From contig MLAK01000827.1 of the NCBI GenBank assembly GCA_001839685.1, positions 76,585-140,584 on the forward strand: DNA of 64,000 bases, given 5' to 3'. Positions within the stretch are counted from its first letter, which is position 1, and every line of letters begins with the position of its first letter. Shown piece after piece: positions 20,844-30,002 of the stretch. A program made the position numbers and the translations under genes. The notes beneath the pieces were generated by a model. It was given only the letters and a program-made list of their open reading frames with translations, was not told the DNA's origin and made no database searches. This DNA comes from Tritrichomonas foetus. Taxonomy: Eukaryota; Parabasalia; Tritrichomonadida; Tritrichomonadidae.

Positions 20844-22028
20844 TTATGGACGTCTTCTTGGTGATAAAGCCGTCTGTTTTGAAGGGGTTCGTTTGTCAAT
20901 TATTTTGGGTAGACTAGAAAGTGAAGACTTGGATTTTTTGATTTTCCTTGAAACAGGCTCAATATAAGCAGGCGCTTTTGGAATAGGAAAAAGGTCATTT
21001 TCAGTAATTGGATATTTACAATATTTTTGATCCTGTAATCTTGAAAGAGGCTTTTCTGTCACAGGTTTTGGAACTTTAGGGATTTCAAAACAAGGAAAAA
21101 TTTCGCTCCAGTCATAAACGTAATCATAAATATATCCACAGTTAATAAACGCATTTCTGAGCATCCCTCTTAATTGAGAGTAATTTGGTTGATCAGAAAA
21201 TCTCATCTGTTTCACCATATACATGTATTCAACAAACTCTTGAGGAAATCCTGAAAACAGCTCCTCAACAGAAGTTTTACTTTTCACTTCTGTTATTTGT
21301 TTGTATTTATTTTTCTTATCACCCTCATCAATTCCCATCCATGGAAGAGACCCTCTCAAAAAATACGCCCACACGTATCCTAAACACTCGAGGTCATCAC
21401 GCCTGGATTGCTCGATTCCAGAAAGTGCGTTGATTGAGGCATATCTTGCGGTTCCTGTTAAAGAGTTATTTTCATTATATGGAATATGAATTTTTGTGCG
21501 TGGATCTCGATAGTTTTTGGTCAAGCCATAGTCAATTAAAAATACCAGGTTAGAATTTTCATTCACCCCCATCATGAAATTATCTGGTTTAATATCTCTG
21601 TGAATATAATTTTTTGAATGCACGAATTGAATGCATGAAATCATTTGATCTGCTAACATTAAAACAGTCTTCAATGAGAATTTTCGGTTGCACTTCTCAA
21701 AAAGGTTTTCGAGTGAATTTCCCAAAATATCCATAACCATGAAATTATGAGTACGATTATATCCGTAGCAATGAACGATAGGAACACCAAATCCTCCGGC
21801 TAAAAATTTATATATTTTTGCTTCATACTGCAATTGTGGCGCTTTTGTATTAATTGATTCTGTTTTGATGGCCACTTCTTCTTGTGTACCAATGTTGATT
21901 GCATGATAAGTTTCACCAAAGCTACCTTTCCCAATAGGTTCACCCATTAAAAAAGATTCAGCAATGATCGTTCCTTTCAGCGACATTTCGAGAAGATCAA
22001 TTTTTAAACTTAAACTTAAATTAACCAT
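20844..22028 (-). CDS. Casein kinase 1 family protein kinase
   Basis: The 394-residue product has CK1 hallmarks. The glycine loop GKGSFG is at 33-38, the ATP-binding Lys in VAIK at 55, HRDIKPDNFMMG from 143, DYG in place of DFG at 166-168, and the CK1-specific SIN in place of APE at 198-200, followed by SRRDDLECLGYVW. The domain ends near residue 310; the tail is basic and Ser-rich (KIKKSKSSLSSLPK), a possible autophosphorylation region. CK1 enzymes phosphorylate acidic or primed Ser/Thr sites in many pathways. The family usually starts close to MSLKGT, so the ATG at residue 15 (21986) is an alternative start. CK1 is expanded in trichomonads. Confidence 0.95.
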   Translation of the reverse strand: MVNLSLSLKIDLLEMSLKGTIIAESFLMGEPIGKGSFGETYHAINIGTQEEVAIKTESINTKAPQLQYEAKIYKFLAGGFGVPIVHCYGYNRTHNFMVMDILGNSLENLFEKCNRKFSLKTVLMLADQMISCIQFVHSKNYIHRDIKPDNFMMGVNENSNLVFLIDYGLTKNYRDPRTKIHIPYNENNSLTGTARYASINALSGIEQSRRDDLECLGYVWAYFLRGSLPWMGIDEGDKKNKYKQITEVKSKTSVEELFSGFPQEFVEYMYMVKQMRFSDQPNYSQLRGMLRNAFINCGYIYDYVYDWSEIFPCFEIPKVPKPVTEKPLSRLQDQKYCKYPITENDLFPIPKAPAYIEPVSRKIKKSKSSLSSLPKIIDKRTPSKQTALSPRRRP

Positions 22029-23453
22029 TTTTTATACATCACTTTTTGAGTTGGAGTCTCTTTCAATTTCTTAAAATAACCATTCAAAAAGTGGCCTTTT
22101 GAGTATTAAATTGTAAGTTAAATCTTTTCTTTATCAATCTTTGAGAGCATTTGAACAAATTGAATTAAATCACGATCATAATCCGATGAAAAAGGTCAAA
22201 AAAAGCAGAGTTCAGATCGCAGTTATTTGAACACAAAATAATCGTTATTTTAATTAGAAAACGTACGTAGAAATGTCATGTGAAAAAAGTTCACTTATAC
22301 ATTTGAAACTATTTCGTCTTTTTTCACATGTATGGTTTGTGAGATCTGTCTTTTCCATTCACAGCGAGAAATATTTCCCTGCCTTCATATATCTTGATTC
22401 CATTCCTAGATTGGTTCATAGCATGTCAAAAACACCAGTTAGAAATGTGTAACTAAACTTTCACAGACATATCGTTCCAAAATTGTGATATCTTCTTATA
22501 TCAGTCGGCAAAATTAAATTAACCACATTTTTGAACAATCTGTCAAAAAACTATCTAGAAATGAATTTTCATTCAAATCCATAAATTTTTGTGAAGACGT
22601 TAAGTCAAATTATTTCACCATTCAAACTGTTGCCAGATTATCCAAAAATGTTGTTTAGGCAAAATACTTAAGAAAATATGATAGTGAGCATTATCATTTT
22701 ATTTTTTGTCGAAGAATTTATATCCTTCATTGTAAACGGCATTTTTCTAAAATTTGAAAAATCTCAAAGAAAAAATTTTTCAATACCATATCTTTCAAAC
22801 AATCGACCTTTGGCAATACATATTCTTTGACTATATTCTTTCAATTTTTCTGTTTAATTTCATCGTGCATTGCATATCAGCTATAAAGCTTCCGAATATT
22901 AAACTAAATATAAAAGGGAAGAAATAAAATCATAATATGAACTTCATGTTCACACTTTGGGATACTCTATTTTCGAAAAAACTCGAATATGCCAAGAATA
23001 TAAATTGGAAATGTTTGAACGAATATTCTTGGAAATTGTTTCTTAATTCATTGTTGGGGTATGAAATGGGTGAAATAGGTCACCAAATAACCAGATTTCC
23101 TTTTGCTTGATAGACCTCCTTTCATTCCAGAGGGATTTTTGTTCCGCTCCCAAAATTATTATAGCATTAGGCATGCTTTTTTAAAAGAAAACCACTATTC
23201 CGAGCCTTTTTTATTTTCTTGTCGTGATACGATATATGATAGTTTTATTTTTTTAAAAAAATTGGTGATGAGGGATATCCCCTATCAATTCAAAAACTCT
23301 CCACTGAAATGGTTCATCACATCAATTCAATTCCAAAAAATTTATTCAAATATTTCAAAGGTGAAAAAGAATGGTCTTTCAAATTTCTTGATTCACAATT
23401 TTTATTCAAATGACATGTATTGATTTTTTGAGTTCATTTTATTTCTCATTCGA
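22029..23453. other. Divergent 1.4 kb intergenic region
   Basis: Between the CK1 gene (minus) and the interrupted surface-protein gene (plus). It contains a perfect 13-base inverted repeat at 22277-22289 and 22318-22330. TCATT lies just before the ATG at 23454. A 106-codon frame at 23103-23423 starts with TTG and looks like noise. Confidence 0.5.
22277..22330. repeat. Perfect 13-bp inverted repeat (hairpin)
   Basis: CATGTGAAAAAAG at 22277-22289 and its exact reverse complement at 22318-22330, with a 28-base spacer. Function unknown; it could be a regulatory hairpin. Confidence 0.6.
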
Positions 23454-24767
23454 ATGCTGTTACTTTCATTCCTCTTTTTCTTCGTCAAGTCAGACACAGA
23501 AACTTTCCTCAAGGTGTTTAATAAAGTCAAAGACTCACCGATTCAAGAGCTCACTAGATCTGATGAAAGTGGACTTCCAGGAGGCCACTATGCTTGGACA
23601 GGTGATAGCCATATCAATGCAGTATCCTTGGTATTCAAAGAGTTTTCTATTCTAGAAATAACAGTAGAGCATGTTTTATTCCAGCTTGAAGGTCCTGTTT
23701 TTGTTATAATGAAGGGTAATGGAAACATCGTGGATTTAGTCGGAAATGGAATCAATTACCCATTTATTGAAAGTACCTCAACGAATCTTGTCATACATTG
23801 CAAGAGCCATCGTCAAGTTGAAAGTTGCACTTTTCAAACATATGTTGCACTGAGTGATAACAGCCAAACTGCAAAAGTCGATTATGATCAATAATTTTAT
23901 AAAAAGCTTGATTATAGGTTAGGAGATGAATATTATTTATGCGGTTATGAAAAAGTTAATATAGAACAAGTTACAACGATCACGAGCGCTAATAGAGGAT
24001 TCCTTCTCCTCGAGCATTATGTAGAGAAAAGAGGATTATGCGGTGGTGATGTTGAGATAAACGGAGCTGGTGTTCGTCGATTGAAAGCAGCTCTGGACCC
24101 CTTGAAGCAGGAAATTAAAACCCAGCTTCAAACTGTCGAAGATGGACAAACATTTTCAAGATTTTTGGAAAGAGGCAGTTATAGTCTCACAACTGGTGAT
24201 AGTGATGTGAAGTTGTCCTCTACAGAACTCGTATATTTAGAAATCATCTCAACATCATCTCATTATAATCTTGAACTCAAAGGCCCAATCTATGTTTATG
24301 GTCAGGCTCAAGCAGTAGATGCTACAATCATCGTTGATGCAGAAAATAAAACAAGTCCATTTTTAGCTATTACTGGTGACGATCTGAAATTGACCATGAA
24401 GCGAGAAGGAAAAACAGATGAGGATTTCAAAATTTGGTATGGAAATATTAGATACAACTGGAAAGTCAATAAGAAACAAAATGGTATAAATCACGTTTAT
24501 CAAACAACATTTTATGGATTCGTTCTTGGCTATAATAATGTTGACTTTTACACCTTTAGCGGTATTACAGACCCTTATACTGATTCAAACGTTTTTCAAG
24601 TTGATGTCATCTATGCCAAAATACCTCTGAGTGCTGCTGCAATTATCAGTATTATTGTTGTTTCCGTCGTTGTCGTTGTTGGAGGAATTATTGCTGGAGT
24701 TGTTGTGTATTGTGTTGTAATCAAACCAAAGAAACAAGCTAAAGAAAATAATCCACCTGCTGTTTAA
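23454..24767 (+). pseudogene. Surface protein gene with one in-frame stop
   Basis: The frame starts with a signal peptide (MLLLSFLFFFVKSDTE) and reads open to a TAA at 23892-23894 (codon 147). It then continues open in the same frame for 290 codons to a TAA at 24765-24767. The second part ends in a classic transmembrane helix (AAIISIIVVSVVVVVGGIIA) and a short basic tail ending NPPAV. One stop therefore splits what would be a 437-codon type I membrane protein. The ectodomain has paired units with GPVFVIM and GPIYVYG and scattered Cys, so it may be a two-repeat relative of the gene at 30003. It may be a young pseudogene, a sequence error, or a readthrough stop (CAA TAA TTT). The stop context TAAATA at the 3' end fits a UAAA signal. 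Confidence 0.75.
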
Positions 24768-25367
24768 ATACCATTTCTATTTGAATGAACTTATCTAAAT
24801 ATGATTTTACCATTGAATGCCTATCTTTTTTGGATATAATAAAAGTTTTCTTTGTTAATATTTAAATTTGGATTAAAATCATTCATCACGTGTTATATTA
24901 ATTTCTCCTTAGTTGGGTCACTAATACTAAGAGTATTAAGCAACACCACAAAAGCCGAAAAAATGGGGAAATTGAAACTAGCTCGATGTCGTGCATATCT
25001 TCCTAGTCAATACAATAAACATCATCTAGTTATTAGTCCAGAAGGCAAACACAAAGTTGACCCGAACCCACAATCACAATGAAACAATTTCCATATTCAC
25101 ATCTTCTCTCGATTCAAAATATTCTTTAAAAATAAATATTTATTTTGTGTAATTGTTTCGGTTTGATTTTCTATTTGTCATATCACTATATATTGCGTGT
25201 TAAATACATGAATATCCATTTATAATAGTAAAATAATTAATAACTAATATGTAGTGTTAAGTTTATATACGACTCAGATGTGATAAACAAAATGAAATAT
25301 TTCGCAAAATGTGGTTATATATATTCTGAAATTAATGTTGTAGCAAACCTCACATTACTTTTTCTAG
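24768..25367. other. Intergenic with a shared 3' repeat
   Basis: Holds the 24844-24929 dispersed repeat and, at 24963-25082, a 39-codon ATG frame of higher GC than its surroundings (RCRAYLPSQYNKHHLV) that I do not recognise and treat as unsupported. CTCACATTAC (TCAYW form) lies shortly before the start at 25368. Confidence 0.45.
24844..24929 (+). repeat. Dispersed 3'-flank repeat, copy 1
   Basis: About 85 bases, similar (roughly three-quarters identical by eye) to 32343-32426, sharing ATATTTAAATTTGG, TTAAAATCATTCAT and the ending TCACTAA. Each copy lies downstream of a gene for a surface protein with the same type of membrane tail. Confidence 0.6.
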
Positions 25368-26870
25368 ATGGATTTTTCCTATAAAGAAACCAACATTTTA
25401 AAAAATGAATCTAGTAGATTAATTCAATCAGAAGAAAATATGACAGAAGAAGAAAAAAAACAAATAAACGATACGAGAAATCGCTTTAATTTTCATGTTG
25501 CAAATATCCATGATTTTTTTGCACATGTTCAAAGCGCCAAAAACGATCGTAATAAGGCTATTATTGAATTAACAGCAGAAATTAGAGCATTTTCTCTTTT
25601 TTTGAAAAGTCAACATGCTCAAATTTATTTGCCAACTTCACTTTTCGAAGAAGGCAAAAAATTACTTCAACATGAATTAATTCCATTAATATGTGAATTA
25701 ATCAGTAATGAATGTGATAGTCCTGTTAGTAATACTCAAATTTTTATCAGCTTCATTAATTTGTTTCGGTGCTTGCTTTATTTTTTCAAACCACCTCATC
25801 CAATTTATCTTTTTTTACAAACAAATCTCAAAAAAACCTTAATTTATTTAATTTCGCGTGAAATTCCGCGAGTCACAGATTCAATTTTAGGATTTTTGGT
25901 TTATTTAATCGACGGCTCAGAAATCGCATCAAATTTTATATTTTCAATCGTTAGTATAGATCAACTCAAAACAATTGTTTATTCAAATTTCGGAAAAAAT
26001 AAAAAAGACTATAAAAGTATTGATTGTTGTGATTCTTCGGTTTTTTTTATCTTTGGATTTTCGCGATTTTTTATTCCACTTGAAAAGATTGAAGAATTAT
26101 TTTCATTTTTACTTTATTTGCGACAATATGGCAAAAAAACTTCATTTAAATTAATTTATAAATCACTTCGTAATTTTATTCGGATGCATAAAGAACAAAT
26201 TAAAATGTTGTTTGAACAAAATAAAAATTTGAAGGATTTCATGATTTATGATTCAAAACTAGACAGTAAAGGAACTCGTCGAGCAGTGATAGATTTATTG
26301 AAAACAATGTGTGATTTTCATTACAAAATGGAAAATTATCCAATTTCTCTATGTTATGATAGTTTGTTTGATCCTGAAGTCGGTGTTCGCAAAAAATGTA
26401 GTGAATTTTGGAATTCAGCATATTCAAATAATTATGAAAATATTATTATGTTGATGACGAAAGACAATTTTATTGCGGTTGTTAATAGATTAATGGAATT
26501 AATTTTCGCTGAATATAAAGTGGCTTTAGAAGCAGGAAAAGCAATCTTAATTCTTTTCTTCTTCATTCCTGCGAGTGAATATATGGAAATCATTAAAGTT
26601 AATGGTTTTAATGTATTTAGAAAAATCTTTGAAGCTTCAACGGGTGAGTATTTTGAGAATGTAATGAAAATTTTTAATATGATTTTTATTTCTGCAGTAA
26701 ATCAAGGATGGGTTAGAAATTGTATTTTATGTTTTGAGCAAAGTGATTGCATTAATTGTTTGAATGAGCGTTTGGAACAATGCAATGAAAAGCAGGCACA
26801 GTTAATTGAAGCATTTATGACAAATTTCAACCAACAAAAAGAGAACCTTGAAGGTCAGAAAGTGCAATGA
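25368..26870 (+). CDS. ARM/HEAT-like helical protein
   Basis: The 500-residue product is rich in Leu/Ile/Phe amphipathic helices with no signal peptide. The regular helix pairs over about residues 60-480 look like a diverged armadillo or HEAT solenoid. The N-terminal 30 residues are charged (SEENMTEEEKKQINDTRNRF), as in many trichomonad ARM-type proteins distantly related to importin-alpha, but I do not see a canonical importin-beta-binding domain. A scaffold or adaptor role is likely; the specific function is unknown. The start is the first ATG, preceded by CTCACATTAC. It converges with the gene at 27251. Confidence 0.85.
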   Translation: MDFSYKETNILKNESSRLIQSEENMTEEEKKQINDTRNRFNFHVANIHDFFAHVQSAKNDRNKAIIELTAEIRAFSLFLKSQHAQIYLPTSLFEEGKKLLQHELIPLICELISNECDSPVSNTQIFISFINLFRCLLYFFKPPHPIYLFLQTNLKKTLIYLISREIPRVTDSILGFLVYLIDGSEIASNFIFSIVSIDQLKTIVYSNFGKNKKDYKSIDCCDSSVFFIFGFSRFFIPLEKIEELFSFLLYLRQYGKKTSFKLIYKSLRNFIRMHKEQIKMLFEQNKNLKDFMIYDSKLDSKGTRRAVIDLLKTMCDFHYKMENYPISLCYDSLFDPEVGVRKKCSEFWNSAYSNNYENIIMLMTKDNFIAVVNRLMELIFAEYKVALEAGKAILILFFFIPASEYMEIIKVNGFNVFRKIFEASTGEYFENVMKIFNMIFISAVNQGWVRNCILCFEQSDCINCLNERLEQCNEKQAQLIEAFMTNFNQQKENLEGQKVQ

Positions 26871-27250
26871 ATTCAATTAAATAAAATGATAATTTGTATA
26901 GAGATAAAATGTAGATATGTAAATAAAAGCTCCAACACCAAAATTCTGCATATTTTATATATATTGATTAGGAAATTTTTAATGGGTATTCAGGTTCGGC
27001 TCTCTTTTAGAAACATATAGAACAAACTGTTGATTCTTTATTTTCAGTATATTTATTATAAATTTGATTGGGCAATCTCCAATATTCTGCGATTTTGCTA
27101 AACCGAATAATGCTATCTATTCCAAAAAATAAACTCAATATGGGTTAATTTTATATTGTTAATACAAAAATTAAAAAAGAAAGAAAAATTGAACATATTT
27201 TGATTCAATTTAGTAATATACATTTAGAAATATATATAAAAATGAACTTA
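26871..27250. other. Short convergent intergenic region
   Basis: AT-rich 3' flanks of two convergent genes. Two TAAA-type signals follow the stop at 26870 (AATTAAATAAAATG). Nothing else is seen. Confidence 0.5.
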
Positions 27251-27979
27251 TTAGTCATTTTCTTCTTCCTCTTCTTCATCTCTTTCTTCCGCTTCAACCG
27301 CCAAATTTGTTGAAATCGAGCTCAAAAGCATTTGGAAAGCTTTTAATTCCGATAAAATTTTTGTTTGTGTTTTTGACTTCGTTTTCAGCATCACGCTATC
27401 CACAACGATATACTCATGGCCTAAGTGAGGAAAAACGGTTTCTGGTGCAAATTGGTGCCAAAAAGTTGGACACTCAAATGATAATTGTGTTGCTGTGTTC
27501 TTCGGTTTAACAAAGTGAATTGTAAAAACAAAATATTCACTAATCGGACCACAAATTATAACCACGTCATTTTTCAGATTTTGTGGGAGGATATCGGTGA
27601 TGCTATTTTCTGTTTTAATTAATGACTGTTCGCCGAGCATAAGAGTAACGTTGCTTACTGTGGCAGCAAACGACATTATTAAATCTGGATTTGCAAAGGT
27701 TGGATGTTTCCCAAGAAATAAAAGTTGGTCGTATATTGGAGCGAGACGCGCAATTGAATTGTGATAGGCGTAAATCGGGAAATCTGCTGTTTTAATCGAG
27801 AAAACTTTGTCTTTTTCTTTGTGTTGGGTGAAATCGAAGTTCATCATGGCACCATTTTTAAGATTAATTTTGACGGTGATATTTCTGGTGGCATCCTCGA
27901 GTGTGATGGTTTCTGTTTGTGGATTGTACATCGAAGAAATAATCGAATGCAAGCTTGTTGCAATATCTTCTTGAAGCAT
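27251..27979 (-). CDS. Conserved-looking protein of unknown function
   Basis: The 242-residue product mixes beta-strand-like and helical segments, without a signal peptide or membrane helix. It opens with a helix (MLQEDIATSLHSIISSM), then alternating hydrophobic segments to about residue 190, a helix (about 200-225) and a very acidic C terminus (EERDEEEEEEND). The composition is that of a globular cytosolic protein. I do not recognise the family. The start is the first ATG. Confidence 0.8.
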   Translation of the reverse strand: MLQEDIATSLHSIISSMYNPQTETITLEDATRNITVKINLKNGAMMNFDFTQHKEKDKVFSIKTADFPIYAYHNSIARLAPIYDQLLFLGKHPTFANPDLIMSFAATVSNVTLMLGEQSLIKTENSITDILPQNLKNDVVIICGPISEYFVFTIHFVKPKNTATQLSFECPTFWHQFAPETVFPHLGHEYIVVDSVMLKTKSKTQTKILSELKAFQMLLSSISTNLAVEAEERDEEEEEEND

Positions 27980-28196
27980 TTTTTGATAAAGAATTAACAG
28001 AAAAAGTTTAAATGCTCATTATTTCTTTTATACAATTTAATAATTTTTCTCACAATTTAAAACATGTCAATCTTTGATGTAATTGAAGTCATGACTTCGA
28101 ATGATTTGGATTAATCTCATTCATTCTTAGAAATCATACTCTAAGAGCAGAGTGATTTTGTAAATCATAAATTTAATGAATGGAATAATACATTTT

Positions 28197-28251
<55 letters not shown>

Positions 28252-28383
28252 AAAAGAAAAAGAAATTAACATGTAATTGTGTAAATAAACAATGAGTCTA
28301 ATTGTATAATTTATTATTTTATATGCCGTAATTATAACAAATAAAATGCATTTAAAAAAATAAAAATCAATTCAACCATCACC
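27980..28383. other. Intergenic region with long A tract
   Basis: Between two minus-strand genes. It is dominated by the A51 tract listed separately. Confidence 0.5.
28198..28248 (+). repeat. A51 homopolymer tract
   Basis: An uninterrupted run of 51 A. Its length may be inaccurate because homopolymers are prone to sequencing and assembly error. No retroelement coding sequence precedes it. Confidence 0.9.
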
Positions 28384-29349
28384 TCATTCTGAAACTTGTG
28401 CTTCAAGTATGTATTCTCTATTTTGGTCTTTCAAGAATTGCTGAACAAAACTTCGCAATTCTAGATTTACAGTGGCCATCATATCTTTCTTAATGAGAAC
28501 TTTGGCACCATCATTGATTGCTTTTTGTAAGTTGTGATTTATAAAAACCAATAATTTCTTTTGCTGTTCATGTATTTGTTCTTCTTGTAATGAGTCCACA
28601 TCTCGTAAATAATCTTGTAATTTATTTTGAAGTCCAGAAAGCTCAAAAGTTTGTTTTTGTTTAAGTTTATCAAGAATTTTATTAAATTTCAGATCAACAT
28701 TTTCAACACCTTTGATTATGTTTTCTTCATGTAATAAATCTGCTTGATTTTTATAATAACGTGCTGCATCAATATCATCAGTTGCTGCCATTTTTTGTGA
28801 TTGTTTTTTCAGAGTTTTCACATCAAATTTTTCTCGATTTTGTTCACGAAGGATTGAAATTTGACGAAGTGTTTCAACTTCCATAATTTCTTCAATATGA
28901 CGTTTTTTCATATTTTCATACATTAATTGAATATCTTCACGAACAGCAAGTTCTTTGTCATCTGTTTCCTTCTCGATTTCTGTTAGGTTTGTTTCATAGT
29001 TCGCTATGGCCTCTGATATTTGACCTTGAAGCCATTCTTTGTAATCGTTTATTATTCGTGTTGTATTGTCTTTTTCGCTTAAGACAATGTAAGCTTGAAT
29101 ATATTTTGATTTGTCGTAATCAAATTTATCGATGGATTTTTTCTTCATATTGCGTAATTGGACTAACGACTTACCAGCGAGGTCTGGATACAATTTTTCA
29201 ATTTTCTCCATTTCTTTGACATCTTTGACTGTTAGCTGCTGACTATTGGATGGGCTTATTCGGATGGGTGATCTTGGCGTATTGGAAGCTTTACTTCGAG
29301 CAGGTTTATTTGCCTGTATTTTTACTTTCGATGATCGAGATGATGACAT
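28384..29349 (-). CDS. Coiled-coil protein
   Basis: The 321-residue product has a basic, Ser/Pro-rich N-terminal 40 residues (SRSSKVKIQANKPARSKAS) followed by charged helix. Coiled coil is most evident from about residue 95 to 270. There is no membrane segment. The pattern, a short disordered basic head and a long coiled coil, recurs in trichomonad cytoskeletal proteins; the family is not recognised. The frame extends two codons upstream of this ATG only through a TTG. It is divergent from the surface protein at 30003. Confidence 0.85.
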   Translation of the reverse strand: MSSSRSSKVKIQANKPARSKASNTPRSPIRISPSNSQQLTVKDVKEMEKIEKLYPDLAGKSLVQLRNMKKKSIDKFDYDKSKYIQAYIVLSEKDNTTRIINDYKEWLQGQISEAIANYETNLTEIEKETDDKELAVREDIQLMYENMKKRHIEEIMEVETLRQISILREQNREKFDVKTLKKQSQKMAATDDIDAARYYKNQADLLHEENIIKGVENVDLKFNKILDKLKQKQTFELSGLQNKLQDYLRDVDSLQEEQIHEQQKKLLVFINHNLQKAINDGAKVLIKKDMMATVNLELRSFVQQFLKDQNREYILEAQVSE

Positions 29350-30002
29350 TTGCAAAGTCAGGGTACGTTTAATAATTCCATTAATTCACTTTTTGATAAT
29401 ACATACAAAATTGATGACTTAATCAAAGATACTGTCCCGTATCTCTTCCAGAGAATTCAATTAAAAATATATTGAATGAAATGCACACATATATTTGTAT
29501 ACTGTCAATCTGTTTTACACATTTTTCTTTCGTCAATCGTGATATTTCGCTCATTTTGTTTTCATATATATCGTAACAATTGACCTTAGTTCTTATCGAT
29601 GGTCAATTGCCAATCACCATTATCTTCCAATTATCTTGGTTATTACAAATTTGATAGATTCGTGGAGAAAGAAATTAAAATCATTTGTATATTATTATAT
29701 ATCTGAATTAGGTCAATATGCTCGCTTTATGTGTTTTTATTCTTAACGATTTATTCTGGAAAAACAAACCCAATTGCCTAAATTAATACTGTTAAATTAT
29801 TCCTTGTCCTCATTCGTATAACATTCATATATTTAAAAAAAAAACTATTATTATTTGAAAATATCAGACAGCTTTTTGTGAAAAATGATGCTTTTTGAAA
29901 AGATTATTGTGTGAATTTCGTTTGAAATTTTAACGGAAACGATCATTTTTATTCAGAAATGGTTGTATTTCTTCTCAATATTTTTCACAGTGTTATATTT
30001 TC
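29350..30002. other. Divergent intergenic region
   Basis: Between the coiled-coil gene and the three-repeat surface protein. It contains TAACGG at 29931-29936 and TTCACAGTG (TCAYW form) about 22 bases before the start at 30003. Confidence 0.5.

Noticed and set aside
23103..23423. 106-codon frame upstream of the interrupted surface gene
   Set aside because: Begins at TTG and has no recognisable feature; it overlaps the likely promoter of the surface gene.
23895..24080. Idea that the break in the surface gene is an intron
   Set aside because: The frame is unchanged and open on both sides with only one stop, and the conserved trichomonad intron end motifs are not present.
24963..25082. 39-codon frame with higher GC than its surroundings
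   Set aside because: Too short and unmatched to call as a gene; recorded only because its composition stands out.
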